A stretch of 44,686 nucleotides of DNA, taken from contig CALWJA010000046.1 of the NCBI GenBank assembly GCA_944380875.1, positions 1-44,686 on the forward strand, given 5' to 3'. The notes beneath the pieces were generated by a model. The model saw only the letters and a program-made list of their open reading frames with translations. It was not told the DNA's origin and did not search any database. Below are positions 1 through 7,775 of the stretch, one piece after another. Source of the DNA: an uncultured Clostridia bacterium (GTDB taxonomy: Bacteria > Bacillota > Clostridia > Oscillospirales > Acutalibacteraceae). A program made the translations under genes and the position numbers. Position 1 is the first letter of the stretch; each line of letters starts with the position of its first letter.

Positions 1-191
1 ATTTTGCAATACTTTTTTGTGAATTGTTGGGGACAGTATACATTATTGTTGTACAGAACGTAGACCGGACTAGGATAAACGGGAAAGGAGGAGGAAGCGG
101 TTTAGAAAAAATTCCGGGAGATGTAAGCTGTTTGTGTATTTCTGTTCGTACCTTGTATTAGCTAACTTAAATTTTATGGGAGGAATTAAAT

Positions 192-1532
192 ATGATAAAG
201 CGTGCACTTTCTGCCCTTTTAGCGGCTGCTATGCTGCTTGGGGTGACAGCTTGCTCCAATAATAACACATCTAATTCCGGCGGCGGAGAAGGCGGAGACG
301 AAAATGCTCCTGTTACCATTCGCTTCTGGAATGGTTGGACCGGACCGGACGGCGATAAGCTGACAGAACTGGTTAATCAGTATAACGAGAAGAATACAGA
401 TAATGTCACAATACAGATGGATATCATGGAATTTGCTTCTCTTGGTGAAAAGCTGACAACATCTCTTGCGAGCAATACAAACCCGGAATTGCATCTGGGA
501 TTTGCTAACGGCGAATATTCCTATGACGGCTCCTACATTCCGATCGATGATATCTTTGAAAAAACCAATCTGGATAAAGATGATTTTATTGAAGACATTT
601 TGGACGATTGCTATGTAGGCGATCATCTGATGGGTATTCCTTTCCAGATTTCTTCTCTCTACCTCTTCTGGAATAAAGACCTCTTTAAAGAGGCTGGATT
701 GGATCCTGATACGCCTCCTAAGACCTGGGAAGAGCTGTTTGAATTCTCCAGAAAAATCGATAATCCCGAAAAGAATATCGTAGGCGGCGGCCTTTCCTAT
801 AATGATGCTGTGGCAGTCTGCACCGGTATGATGGTAGGCAATGGCGGCGGCGTAATCGACGACGATTTCAACTGCATTCTGGATGATCCCAAATACATAG
901 ACGCCAATAAAAAAGCGCTGGAATGGGTAAAGGCTTTCTATGATGAGAGAGAGACCAACCGGTATATTTCCGAGTATGAGACCATGTTCCAGGCAGGCAC
1001 CTGCGGCATGCTGACTCAGGGCGCTTGGGAACTGGCTACTCTTGAGCAAAACGGCATTAATTATGGCGTATCTTTGCTGCCTGCCGGCGAAAAAGAAATT
1101 GCCCAGAGCGCTTTCCCTGTATCTCTTTGTGTTATGAAAAATACAGAAGGCAGAGAACTGGATGCGGCTTACTCCTTTATCAACTATTGGAACAACAATA
1201 CAGATAACCCCATTACGGAAAAAGGCGATTCTCCTGCTTATCACTGGACAAAGGATATGGGCTATCAGGCATATCTGAAGTCTGTTGTGAACGATGAAGA
1301 GCTGCAGAAGGATCCTGACTACCAGATCACTTCCCAGTATGCAGAGCATCTCCATCCTGCATATCCCGGCACATTTGTATATGGCAATTCCATGCAGACA
1401 GATGTGCTTGTTCCTATGCTGGAAGCGGTTGCTACCGGCCAGAAATCCATAGACGAAGGCATAGCGGATGCAGCTGAGGGTGTTCGTGAATATCTGCAGA
1501 AGCAGAAGGATTTGGAAGCAAAACTCAAATAA
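192..1532 (+). CDS. Sugar ABC transporter substrate-binding lipoprotein
   Basis: A 446-residue extracellular solute-binding protein of family 1 (MalE/MsmE type) that would capture a sugar or oligosaccharide outside the cell and deliver it to the two permeases downstream. Residues 1-20 are a lipoprotein signal peptide with lipobox V-T-A-C, so Cys21 is the lipidated residue. A Ser/Asn/Gly-rich linker follows, then the typical start of the mature domain (TIRFWNGW near residue 42). The start is preceded by GGGAGGAA at 179-186. Length is normal for the family. The substrate cannot be read from sequence; neighbouring GH43 and esterase genes suggest plant-polysaccharide fragments such as arabinoxylan (inference). 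Confidence 0.95.
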   Translation: MIKRALSALLAAAMLLGVTACSNNNTSNSGGGEGGDENAPVTIRFWNGWTGPDGDKLTELVNQYNEKNTDNVTIQMDIMEFASLGEKLTTSLASNTNPELHLGFANGEYSYDGSYIPIDDIFEKTNLDKDDFIEDILDDCYVGDHLMGIPFQISSLYLFWNKDLFKEAGLDPDTPPKTWEELFEFSRKIDNPEKNIVGGGLSYNDAVAVCTGMMVGNGGGVIDDDFNCILDDPKYIDANKKALEWVKAFYDERETNRYISEYETMFQAGTCGMLTQGAWELATLEQNGINYGVSLLPAGEKEIAQSAFPVSLCVMKNTEGRELDAAYSFINYWNNNTDNPITEKGDSPAYHWTKDMGYQAYLKSVVNDEELQKDPDYQITSQYAEHLHPAYPGTFVYGNSMQTDVLVPMLEAVATGQKSIDEGIADAAEGVREYLQKQKDLEAKLK

Positions 1533-1543
1533 AAAATTTGGTT

Positions 1544-1574
1544 CCTTTGGGCAGGTGCTTGACCTGCCCAAAGG
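1544..1574 (+). promoter_or_regulatory. Strong intercistronic stem-loop after binding-protein gene
   Basis: A perfect 13-bp inverted repeat (1544-1556 with 1562-1574, 5-nt loop) sits 12 nt after the binding-protein stop. No T-run follows, so it is not a canonical intrinsic terminator. It more likely stabilises the 3' end of the binding-protein message or partly attenuates transcription into the permeases, as is known for binding-protein-dependent sugar operons. Direct observation: the hairpin. Inference: its role. Confidence 0.6.
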
Positions 1575-1695
1575 CCAGAATACGCTTTTCTCCTTACGGA
1601 CTGTAGGTGTATTTACATACCACTTGCAGCTCAGTATGAGAAATAGACAGAATAACGGCACACGCGAACAGATACCCCGTCGGGGAGGATGTTGT

Positions 1696-1788
1696 ATGAG
1701 CGCTTTTATTATGGGACACAACGGTTTTATCAATAGGATAAAATATGGCGCGTATACATTTGGGCGGGGAGGATGGAGTTGGATTTAA
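1696..1788 (+). CDS. Candidate 30-aa small ORF overlapping the permease start
   Basis: A 30-codon ORF lies in the otherwise empty gap between the binding protein and the first permease. It has a strong ribosome binding site (CGGGGAGG, about 7 nt before the ATG). Its TAA stop (1786-1788) overlaps the permease ATG (1788-1790) by one base, an arrangement typical of translational coupling. The predicted peptide starts MSAFIMGHNG, is rich in Gly and aromatic residues, and ends WSWI. I recognise no family. It could be a genuine small protein or a leader ORF that only serves to load ribosomes onto the permease. Confidence 0.5.
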   Translation: MSAFIMGHNGFINRIKYGAYTFGRGGWSWI

Positions 1789-2690
1789 TGAAAAAAATAT
1801 TACAGTATTGGAATAAACCAAACCATGCTGCCTATCTGATGGTAGCCCCGGCGGTTATCGTGGTTTGCCTTTTCAGTATATTCCCCATGATTGCCGCATT
1901 CTTTTTAAGCCTTTTTGATGTAAGCACAAACCTTGCCACTTGGAATTTTGTGGGACTGGGCAATTTCCAGGAAGCCTTTGCCGATGAACGGTTTATCCAT
2001 TCCTGGGCGGTTACAGGCTTGTTTACGGTATTTGATGTACCCATTAATATCGGTTTTTCCCTTCTTGTGGCAGCTCTTGTCAGCGGTGTGGGTATTCGGG
2101 ACAAAATTTTGCGTTCCTGCTATATACTCCCGTTGATTTGTTCTTCTACCGTTATCGGTATAATGTGGAAATTGTTTCTCAACCCCAATGTGGGCTGGGG
2201 AATTTACAGCCTTTCCAAACTGGGATTCCCAAGAATTGCCATATTCTCGGATATAGATCTGGCTGTTTACGGCATTATTTTCATTTCCATTTGGAGAGGT
2301 TTTGGTATGAGTGCCATGATCCTTGTGGCCGCTATGCAGGGAATTTCCACTTCCCTCTATGAAGCCGCTACTTTGGATGGCGCCAATAAATGGCAGCAGT
2401 TCCGCCATGTGACGCTCCCTGGGATCAGCAGCACTCTTTGGTTCCTATTGATTACCCGGATTATCGGTTCTTTCCAGGTATTTGATCTCATTTATACCAT
2501 TACAAACGGTGGCCCTGCTCATTCAACGGAGACGGTGGTTAGCTATATATACAGTAGAGCATTCCAAGAAGGAAGCGAACTTGGATATTCCACAGCTATG
2601 TCACTAGTCCTTTTTGGAGCCATCCTTCTGGTAAGTGTTTTCCTGTATGGACGCATGATCCTGCAGGAGAGAAGGGACGGTGGCAACTGA
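1788..2690 (+). CDS. Sugar ABC transporter permease (MalF/UgpA type)
   Basis: A 300-residue inner-membrane permease, first of the pair forming the translocation channel. Hydrophobic segments begin near residue 16 (AAYLMVAPAVIVVCLF). The binding-protein-dependent transport EAA loop is visible as YEAATLDGANKWQQFRHVTLPGI in the C-terminal third, the docking site for the ATPase. I chose the ATG at 1788 because GGAG at 1775-1778 gives a 9-nt spacing and the start overlaps the stop of a small upstream ORF; an in-frame ATG at 1773 sits on top of the Shine-Dalgarno. It overlaps the next gene at its stop (TGATG). Confidence 0.95.
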   Translation: MKKILQYWNKPNHAAYLMVAPAVIVVCLFSIFPMIAAFFLSLFDVSTNLATWNFVGLGNFQEAFADERFIHSWAVTGLFTVFDVPINIGFSLLVAALVSGVGIRDKILRSCYILPLICSSTVIGIMWKLFLNPNVGWGIYSLSKLGFPRIAIFSDIDLAVYGIIFISIWRGFGMSAMILVAAMQGISTSLYEAATLDGANKWQQFRHVTLPGISSTLWFLLITRIIGSFQVFDLIYTITNGGPAHSTETVVSYIYSRAFQEGSELGYSTAMSLVLFGAILLVSVFLYGRMILQERRDGGN

Positions 2691-3535
2691 TGCGGCATAC
2701 ATATAAAATGACACCCGTTCAGATCCTTCTGAAACTGCTTTCTTGGCTATTTCTGCTTTTTATGGCTATGCTGATTGTGTTGCCCATTCTCTGGACATGT
2801 CTTTCTGCATTCCGTCCTCCGAAAATGATTATTCAATTCCCGCCTACGTATTTCCCCCGGGCATGGGTAATGGATAACTTCATCGATGTATTTAAGAGAA
2901 TCCCTATCCTTCTCTATGTAAAAAATACTTTCCTTTTTGCTATTGTTACAACGGTGGTATCCCTCCTCTTTAATGCTATGGCGGGATATGCGTTTGCAAG
3001 AGTGCAGTTTAAGGGCAAGAATGTTATTTTTACCATCCTGATGGCTTCCATGATGATTCCGTTCCAGGTTATTATGCTTCCTCTGTTTATGGAATTGCAT
3101 TTCTTGGGTCTTGTGGATACCTTTGCAGGGCTTGTTGTCCCCCGTTTTGCAGGAGTAGTAGGAATTTTCTTTATGCGCTCTTTCTATACCACCCTTCCCA
3201 AGCAGCTGGAAGAGGCAGGAAGACTGGATGGGCTTACGGAATTTGGAATCTTTTTCCGAATTATGATGCCTCTGTGTAAATCTGCTCTGGTTACCCAGGC
3301 TGTCTTGAGCTTTACGGGTGCATGGAATGATCTCCTTTGGCCTTTGCTGATGACAAATTCTCCCGATAAGCGCATGCTTTCAAACGGCATCGTGTATTTT
3401 GTCGGTCAGTCTACTACAAATTATGGGCCTGCTTTTGCTGCGGGACTGATCTCTATCGTTCCCCTTCTGCTGATCTTTATATTTGGCCAGAAATATTTTG
3501 TAAACAGTATTGTTTCCAGCGGAATGAAGGAATAG
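2690..3535 (+). CDS. Sugar ABC transporter permease (MalG/UgpE type)
   Basis: A 281-residue second permease subunit with about six membrane segments and the EAA loop EEAGRLDGLTEFGIFFRIMMPL near the C-terminus. Its ATG shares one base with the stop of the first permease, so the two are translationally coupled and made in equal amounts. No ATP-binding subunit follows; the operon ends at a terminator. In Firmicutes such CUT1 importers usually borrow a shared MsmX/UgpC-like ATPase encoded elsewhere (established for the family, inferred here). Confidence 0.95.
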   Translation: MRHTYKMTPVQILLKLLSWLFLLFMAMLIVLPILWTCLSAFRPPKMIIQFPPTYFPRAWVMDNFIDVFKRIPILLYVKNTFLFAIVTTVVSLLFNAMAGYAFARVQFKGKNVIFTILMASMMIPFQVIMLPLFMELHFLGLVDTFAGLVVPRFAGVVGIFFMRSFYTTLPKQLEEAGRLDGLTEFGIFFRIMMPLCKSALVTQAVLSFTGAWNDLLWPLLMTNSPDKRMLSNGIVYFVGQSTTNYGPAFAAGLISIVPLLLIFIFGQKYFVNSIVSSGMKE

Positions 3536-3569
3536 GTTTGTAATTGTCCTTTGAAAAGTAACCGGAAAG

Positions 3570-3603
3570 CCGGGGCCGTACCTTTCGTACGCCCCGGTTT
3601 TTT
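3570..3603 (+). terminator. Intrinsic terminator of the ABC importer operon
   Basis: A GC-rich stem with arms CCGGGGC(C)GTAC and GTACGCCCCGG, with one bulged C, is followed by six T residues. It lies 34 nt after the second permease stop. Confidence 0.9.
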
Positions 3604-3686
3604 GCTAGAAAACTCCATTGCAGTAGAATAAGCATTTAAAGAATGCAGGTCTACAATTGGGGGATATAGAAATAGGCTGCAGGATT

Positions 3687-3714
3687 TTGAAATCGTAATT
3701 GTGTTTCATAAAAT
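3687..3714 (+). promoter_or_regulatory. Promoter of the E-set esterase gene
   Basis: TTGAAA (3687-3692) and TAAAAT (3709-3714) are separated by 16 nt. Transcription would start near 3721, about 22 nt before the esterase ATG. Its presence after a strong terminator indicates the esterase is a separate transcription unit from the importer. Confidence 0.6.
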
Positions 3715-3742
3715 CTGTCAAATTGAGAAGGGAGCGATCTAA

Positions 3743-4915
3743 ATGTATTTGAAAAGGGCGTTTGAAAACCCGGCGTTGACTCAGCAGATGCTGTATTTTG
3801 ATCCGTTTTACGGAGTGAAAAGGCCCGATGGAAAACCAGAAACACGAACCCAGGGGCTGGAAGACAGACCGGGTATATCCATAACGGAAGATGGAAAGGT
3901 GCGGGTGCTGTATTATGCGCCAAATGCTTCTTCTGTTGCCATTGTGGGTATAGGAGGTTCTATGGAGGGAAGCTTTCCTCTCCAAAAGATGGAAGATGGT
4001 TCCGGCTACTGGGAAACGTATCTGGAAAATATTACACCTGGATTCCACTATCATACATATTCTGTAGACGGTGTGGAAACCCTGAATCCAATAGCTCCTG
4101 TAGGCTATGGATGCGGACAGGCTATCAATTATTTTGAGATGCCCGATCCTCTGTTTACGGATTACTACTGTAAAGATGTTCCGCATGGAAGTATTCGGAT
4201 GGAACAATATTTTTCTTCTGTAACCGGAAAAATGCGGGCATGCTGGGTTTATACGCCGGCCGGATATGATGGAGGGGATGAGAGGTATCCTGTGTTGTAT
4301 CTGCAGCACGGGGGAGGCGAAAACGAATGCGGATGGATCTGGCAGGGAAAGATCCACTATATTCTGGATAATCTTATTGCAGAAGGCAGATCGCAAAAAA
4401 TGCTTGTGGTAATGAACAGTGGATATGCCCATGTGCAGCAAGAGGACGGCAGCTATACCTCCCTTCCTATGGATGAGGTTATTGCAAAAGACTGCATTCC
4501 TTTTATAGATGCTAAATTTCGCACAAAAGCCCAGCGGGAATACCGCTGCGCCGCAGGCCTCTCTATGGGAGCCAGCCATGCCAGGAATATGGCGTTTTAT
4601 CACAGAGATTTATTTGCATCTCTAGCAATGTTTAGCTGCGGAGCGGGTTTTGCTATTAAAGGGAAGGATATAATGGGAATCCCCTATGATTTTTCCGATG
4701 TGTTTTCTACTCCTGCAGAGTATAACGCATCCATGCTGCAAACTTTCATTACCTGCGGTGAGCAGGATCCGCGCCATGTTTTTACCAAACCCCAGGTAGA
4801 GGAGCTTCGTTCTCTGGGATACAATGTGCAGTATACCAGTTTCCCTGGCTATCACGAATGGGATGTTTGGAGAAAATCAGCTGCAGCGTTGCTTCCTCTT
4901 CTTTTTGCTTGGTAA
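3743..4915 (+). CDS. E-set domain / alpha-beta hydrolase esterase
   Basis: A 390-residue cytoplasmic esterase of the putative-esterase (feruloyl/acetyl-xylan esterase, esterase D-like) family. Residues about 45-135 form an Ig-like E-set module (VRVLYYAPNASSVAIVG...), as in family members with an E_set_Esterase_N domain. The hydrolase domain follows (KMRACWVYTPAGYD). The nucleophile is Ser274 in AGLSMG; Asp342 (QDPRH) and His371 (HEWDVW) complete the likely triad. There is no signal peptide, so it would act on imported oligosaccharides, probably removing acetyl or feruloyl groups (inference). Start chosen by AAGGGAG 8-9 nt upstream. Confidence 0.88.
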   Translation: MYLKRAFENPALTQQMLYFDPFYGVKRPDGKPETRTQGLEDRPGISITEDGKVRVLYYAPNASSVAIVGIGGSMEGSFPLQKMEDGSGYWETYLENITPGFHYHTYSVDGVETLNPIAPVGYGCGQAINYFEMPDPLFTDYYCKDVPHGSIRMEQYFSSVTGKMRACWVYTPAGYDGGDERYPVLYLQHGGGENECGWIWQGKIHYILDNLIAEGRSQKMLVVMNSGYAHVQQEDGSYTSLPMDEVIAKDCIPFIDAKFRTKAQREYRCAAGLSMGASHARNMAFYHRDLFASLAMFSCGAGFAIKGKDIMGIPYDFSDVFSTPAEYNASMLQTFITCGEQDPRHVFTKPQVEELRSLGYNVQYTSFPGYHEWDVWRKSAAALLPLLFAW

Positions 4916-4931
4916 AATTATTTTAAAAAAA

Positions 4932-4946
4932 TTTAGCTATGCTAAA
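4932..4946. promoter_or_regulatory. Operator-like dyad upstream of lacI-type gene
   Basis: TTTAGC and GCTAAA arms with a TAT centre make a 15-nt dyad ending 4 nt before the -35 box of the regulator promoter. It could be an autoregulatory site. It lacks the central CG typical of LacI-family operators, so assignment to this regulator is weak. Confidence 0.35.
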
Positions 4947-4949
4947 GAA

Positions 4950-4978
4950 TTGCATTTTTTTGTATTTTACGTTATACT
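4950..4978 (+). promoter_or_regulatory. Promoter of the LacI-family regulator
   Basis: TTGCAT (4950-4955), a 17-nt spacer and TATACT (4973-4978) give a good sigma-A promoter. The start would be near 4985, leaving a leader of about 90 nt before the regulator ATG at 5076. Confidence 0.7.
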
Positions 4979-5075
4979 GAAACAATAAAGTCACTAAAAA
5001 GCTGTGCTGCTGAAACGAAAAGTGTTTTCAGGTTTGATGGCGTTACAAGTACAGTGCGGATAAAGGGGAATGTAC

Positions 5076-6122
5076 ATGAAGAAAAATTCCATTCGAATCA
5101 AAGAACTTGCTGAGGCTCTGGGCCTTTCTCAAGGGACAATTTCTATTGTCCTCAATGGCAGAGGGGATGAAATGCGGATTTCCAAAGCCACCCAAAAAAG
5201 GGTGCTGGATGGGGCAAATGAAATGGGCTATGAGCTGGGAAATCGGGCTAGGCGCCGGCAGGCGCAGTGTGAGCGTGGAGACAGGGTCGCAATTTCTGTA
5301 TTTATCCCCTATATTCCGGATGTAAAAATCATTTTAGGCCGTGTACTCTATGGACTTCATCAGGTTGTGCTGGAGGAAAATCTCCCAATTGACCTTCTCA
5401 TCCGCCCGTTCCGTTTCCGGCAGTTGGAAAAGTGCCAGAAGTTCTTTTCTTCGTTGTCTTGCCAGGGTGCTATTGTTCTGGGTATGTCTGAGGAGGAAGA
5501 TATTCCTTTTCTTATGAAAAATACCTTTGATATTCCTGTGATTCTATATAACCATCCTACAGAAAAATACAGCACCGTATCCGTGGACGACTATGAAGCC
5601 GGCCGAAAGGCAGCGTCTATCTTTCGGGCCAGAGGGCATGAGAGAGTTGGCCTTATTATGCCTACAGATCTCAATAAATCGGGAAGCTTGCGGAAAATGG
5701 GATTTTTGGACGGATGCCGGTATCTTGGTTTAACGTTGGATCCGGAGTTTGTGCAGGAAGAGTATATTAGCACAGAGGGCGGCGTTCGGGCTGCTAGGAA
5801 ATTTATGGAGCAGGGAAAGCCTTTGCCGACAGCTGTTTTTGTGCAGATCAGCGACATGGCAGTTGGCGCTGTTAGGACGTTTTTGCAGAACGGTATACGT
5901 ATTCCGGAGGATATGGAGCTTCTTTCCTTCGGCGGCGTTATGGAGGATTATACGGAGCCTGCTGTTTCCAGTATATCTATGCCCGTTGAAGAAATGAGCG
6001 CTGAATGCCTGCGGATGATTTGGTCAGCTGTGCAAAAGAATGACCGGCGTCCTCTTACCAGGGTTATGCCTCTTTCTTTGAATTTTCGCAAAACCTGCGG
6101 CGGTTTCCCTGAGCAGGAATAA
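5076..6122 (+). CDS. LacI-family transcriptional regulator
   Basis: A 348-residue LacI/GalR repressor. The N-terminal helix-turn-helix (IKELAEALGLSQGTISIVLNG, about residues 8-28) binds DNA. The rest is a periplasmic-binding-protein-like sugar sensor (VSVDDYEAGRKAASIFRARGHERVGLI). The second ATG (5076) was chosen because AAAGGGG at 5062-5068 is 7 nt away; the ATG at 5070 is almost on top of the Shine-Dalgarno. It lies between the importer/esterase and the convergent GH43 gene and probably controls this cassette in response to an imported sugar (inference). It ends at a terminator shared with the GH43 gene. Confidence 0.92.
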   Translation: MKKNSIRIKELAEALGLSQGTISIVLNGRGDEMRISKATQKRVLDGANEMGYELGNRARRRQAQCERGDRVAISVFIPYIPDVKIILGRVLYGLHQVVLEENLPIDLLIRPFRFRQLEKCQKFFSSLSCQGAIVLGMSEEEDIPFLMKNTFDIPVILYNHPTEKYSTVSVDDYEAGRKAASIFRARGHERVGLIMPTDLNKSGSLRKMGFLDGCRYLGLTLDPEFVQEEYISTEGGVRAARKFMEQGKPLPTAVFVQISDMAVGAVRTFLQNGIRIPEDMELLSFGGVMEDYTEPAVSSISMPVEEMSAECLRMIWSAVQKNDRRPLTRVMPLSLNFRKTCGGFPEQE

Positions 6123-6165
6123 ACTTCAAGGCAGAATTATTGACATCTGCAGATCTTAAAACGAT

Positions 6166-6209
6166 AAAAAAACCGGCTGTTCCGAATTTTACGGAACAGC
6201 CGGTTTTTT
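6166..6209. terminator. Bidirectional terminator between lacI-type gene and GH43 gene
   Basis: A perfect 12-bp stem (6173-6184 with 6192-6203, loop AATTTTA) is flanked by seven A on the left and six T on the right, so it terminates both converging genes. Confidence 0.92.
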
Positions 6210-6243
6210 AAAGATTACAAAGAATGAAAGGCGAAGAAAGGTT

Positions 6244-7278
6244 TTATACGTTGCTTTCCGCAGGCGGATCCGCCTCTTTGGAAGAAGGTTCTTTTAATGT
6301 ATCCAGATACCGCTGGTCCCTTTCCTCATAGATCCAAAGAAAATTTCCGGTTAATTCATTTTTAATATACAGCTTACCGTTATTGTCTTCCATTTCAAAA
6401 AGAAGCATCCGTTCCTTCCCGGGACGATTGGGGCTGTGAAGCACCATCATAAGAGTTCCGTCAAACCGGTGGAAGAACATAGCATGCCCGCCGTCCTGGC
6501 TGAAAAGGGGCTCTGGTTCCTGAACCCAAGGACCCTGGATCTCTCCGGAAAGAGAACGGGCATACCCGGTTGTATAGGCGGTGTTGGAATAGCTGGTCCA
6601 AGTCATAAGGAGCTCGCCGTTTTTTGCCCGATACATATAACAGCCGTCGGTAATACGGGCCCAGCCCACGTTGTATTGGGGGTCGCTGAATTCCCAGAGA
6701 CCTTTATCGTCGGTGAATTTCCATGGGGCTTCTGAAGCGCGGAAGAGAATGATGGGATCCCCAATAGAATCGGAAAGATCCTCTTTCATACGGACAGCAC
6801 ACATCTGCCCATCCTGGACCTGGGTCCATTCGTGGCAGAAAACCATCCAGGGATTCCCATCTTTGTCCTCATAGAGGGTACCATCCAGACAATGCCAGTT
6901 CTCCGGGGTGGCCGGATGGTTAACCATGGGTTTATAGGGGCCTTTGATGGAATCGGATACCAGGAACTGGCATCCCCGGCAGCCGCCTGGCTTCCGGAAG
7001 GAACTCACCAGATAATACTTGCCCTTATAGTGGTGCACTTCCGGTGCCCAGAAGTCTAACTGGCCCCAAAAGCTTTCATCTGGCTCAAATATAGGCTCAG
7101 ATTCGCTCCACCATACGAGATCTTTACTTTCCCGGATATTGACGCAGCGCTTTTTCTGGCCGGGACGTGGTTTACAATCGATGAGATAATAGGTTTTTGT
7201 TTCTTCTACAGGGACAATGCACACGTCCCGTGTGTTTAGATCCCGCACGTGCACGGGATACCCGGTTGCTTTTTTCAT
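6244..7278 (-). CDS. Glycoside hydrolase family 43-like protein
   Basis: A 344-residue five-bladed beta-propeller glycosidase, probably an exo-acting arabinofuranosidase or xylosidase on imported oligosaccharides; there is no signal peptide. Visible family signatures are TRDVCIVP (Asp18, candidate general base), FWAPEVH, LDGTLYEDKDGNPWMVF (candidate pKa-modulating Asp) and TDGCYMYRAKNGELLMTW. In classical GH43 enzymes the last motif reads EGP with the acid Glu; here an Asp occupies that region, so the catalytic acid may differ. I chose the ATG at 7278 because GGGAGG lies just upstream; the frame stays open for 47 further codons without a better start. Confidence 0.85.
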   Translation of the reverse strand: MKKATGYPVHVRDLNTRDVCIVPVEETKTYYLIDCKPRPGQKKRCVNIRESKDLVWWSESEPIFEPDESFWGQLDFWAPEVHHYKGKYYLVSSFRKPGGCRGCQFLVSDSIKGPYKPMVNHPATPENWHCLDGTLYEDKDGNPWMVFCHEWTQVQDGQMCAVRMKEDLSDSIGDPIILFRASEAPWKFTDDKGLWEFSDPQYNVGWARITDGCYMYRAKNGELLMTWTSYSNTAYTTGYARSLSGEIQGPWVQEPEPLFSQDGGHAMFFHRFDGTLMMVLHSPNRPGKERMLLFEMEDNNGKLYIKNELTGNFLWIYEERDQRYLDTLKEPSSKEADPPAESNV

Positions 7279-7351
7279 TTGTAATTCCTCCCTTTTAGCC
7301 GGAATTTTTCCCACAGAAAGATTACCGGCTATAACAACTTTATACAGGGTT

Positions 7352-7380
7352 ATTGTACTATCAGCGAAATGAAAACACAA
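7352..7380 (-). promoter_or_regulatory. Promoter of the GH43 gene
   Basis: Read on the minus strand: TTGTGT, a 17-nt spacer, then TACAAT. The start would be near 7345, about 67 nt before the GH43 ATG. Confidence 0.6.
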
Positions 7381-7681
7381 GAAAGGAACGTAAAGTAGAC
7401 AAAAAAGTATAAGGTTCACAAAAATGTTTTAGTATCATTTTCAAATGTATATGTTGCAGAAAGAATATATAAGCCTGAAAAGGATCAAAAATGGTAGGAA
7501 TATTTATATGCAATACCGAAAATTAAAGTATACAAAAGTTTAAATATTGTTTTTAGCTACTTAGAATACTAATTTAAAAGAAATAAAAAATAATATTTTT
7601 AAAATTACGAAATAAACAAGAAAAACAATAAATGTTTTATAAATATATTGCATAATTAGATTTAAAAACAGAAAAAATGAT
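7381..7681. other. AT-rich intergenic stretch without genes
   Basis: A long, strikingly AT-rich divergent intergenic region between the GH43 and MFS genes. It contains A- and T-tracts and no plausible coding frame. A possible weak promoter pair (TTGTTT, TAATTT, 17-nt gap) occurs near 7548-7576. The composition resembles UP-element or nucleoid-protein binding DNA, but nothing specific can be assigned. Confidence 0.5.
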
Positions 7682-7727
7682 GCTAATATTATTAAAATAA
7701 GAAGCTTAATATGCTAATAATATTAGC
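7682..7727. promoter_or_regulatory. Two phased operator-like dyads upstream of MFS gene
   Basis: GCTAATATTATTA (7682-7694) and GCTAATAATATTAGC (7713-7727) are inverted and near-palindromic versions of the same motif. Their left ends are 31 nt apart, close to three DNA helical turns. This is the geometry expected for cooperative binding of a dimeric regulator on one DNA face. The regulator is unknown. Confidence 0.5.
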
Positions 7728-7731
7728 TAAA

Positions 7732-7750
7732 CGACAATAGTAGATTGTCG
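7732..7750. promoter_or_regulatory. Inverted repeat just upstream of MFS ribosome binding site
   Basis: CGACAAT (7732-7738) and ATTGTCG (7744-7750) form a perfect 7-bp dyad around AGTAG, ending about 10 nt before the Shine-Dalgarno at 7761. It could be a repressor operator in DNA or a small hairpin in the leader RNA. Confidence 0.45.
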
Positions 7751-7775
7751 AGAATAAAATGGAGGAGTGAAGAGC

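Noticed and set aside
219-1733. 504-codon minus-strand open frame opposite the binding-protein gene
   Set aside because: Antisense shadow: the plus strand encodes a full solute-binding lipoprotein with a good start and signal peptide.
5033-5063. Tiny ORF (8 codons) in the leader of the LacI-type gene
   Set aside because: No convincing ribosome site. Too short to judge; likely chance.
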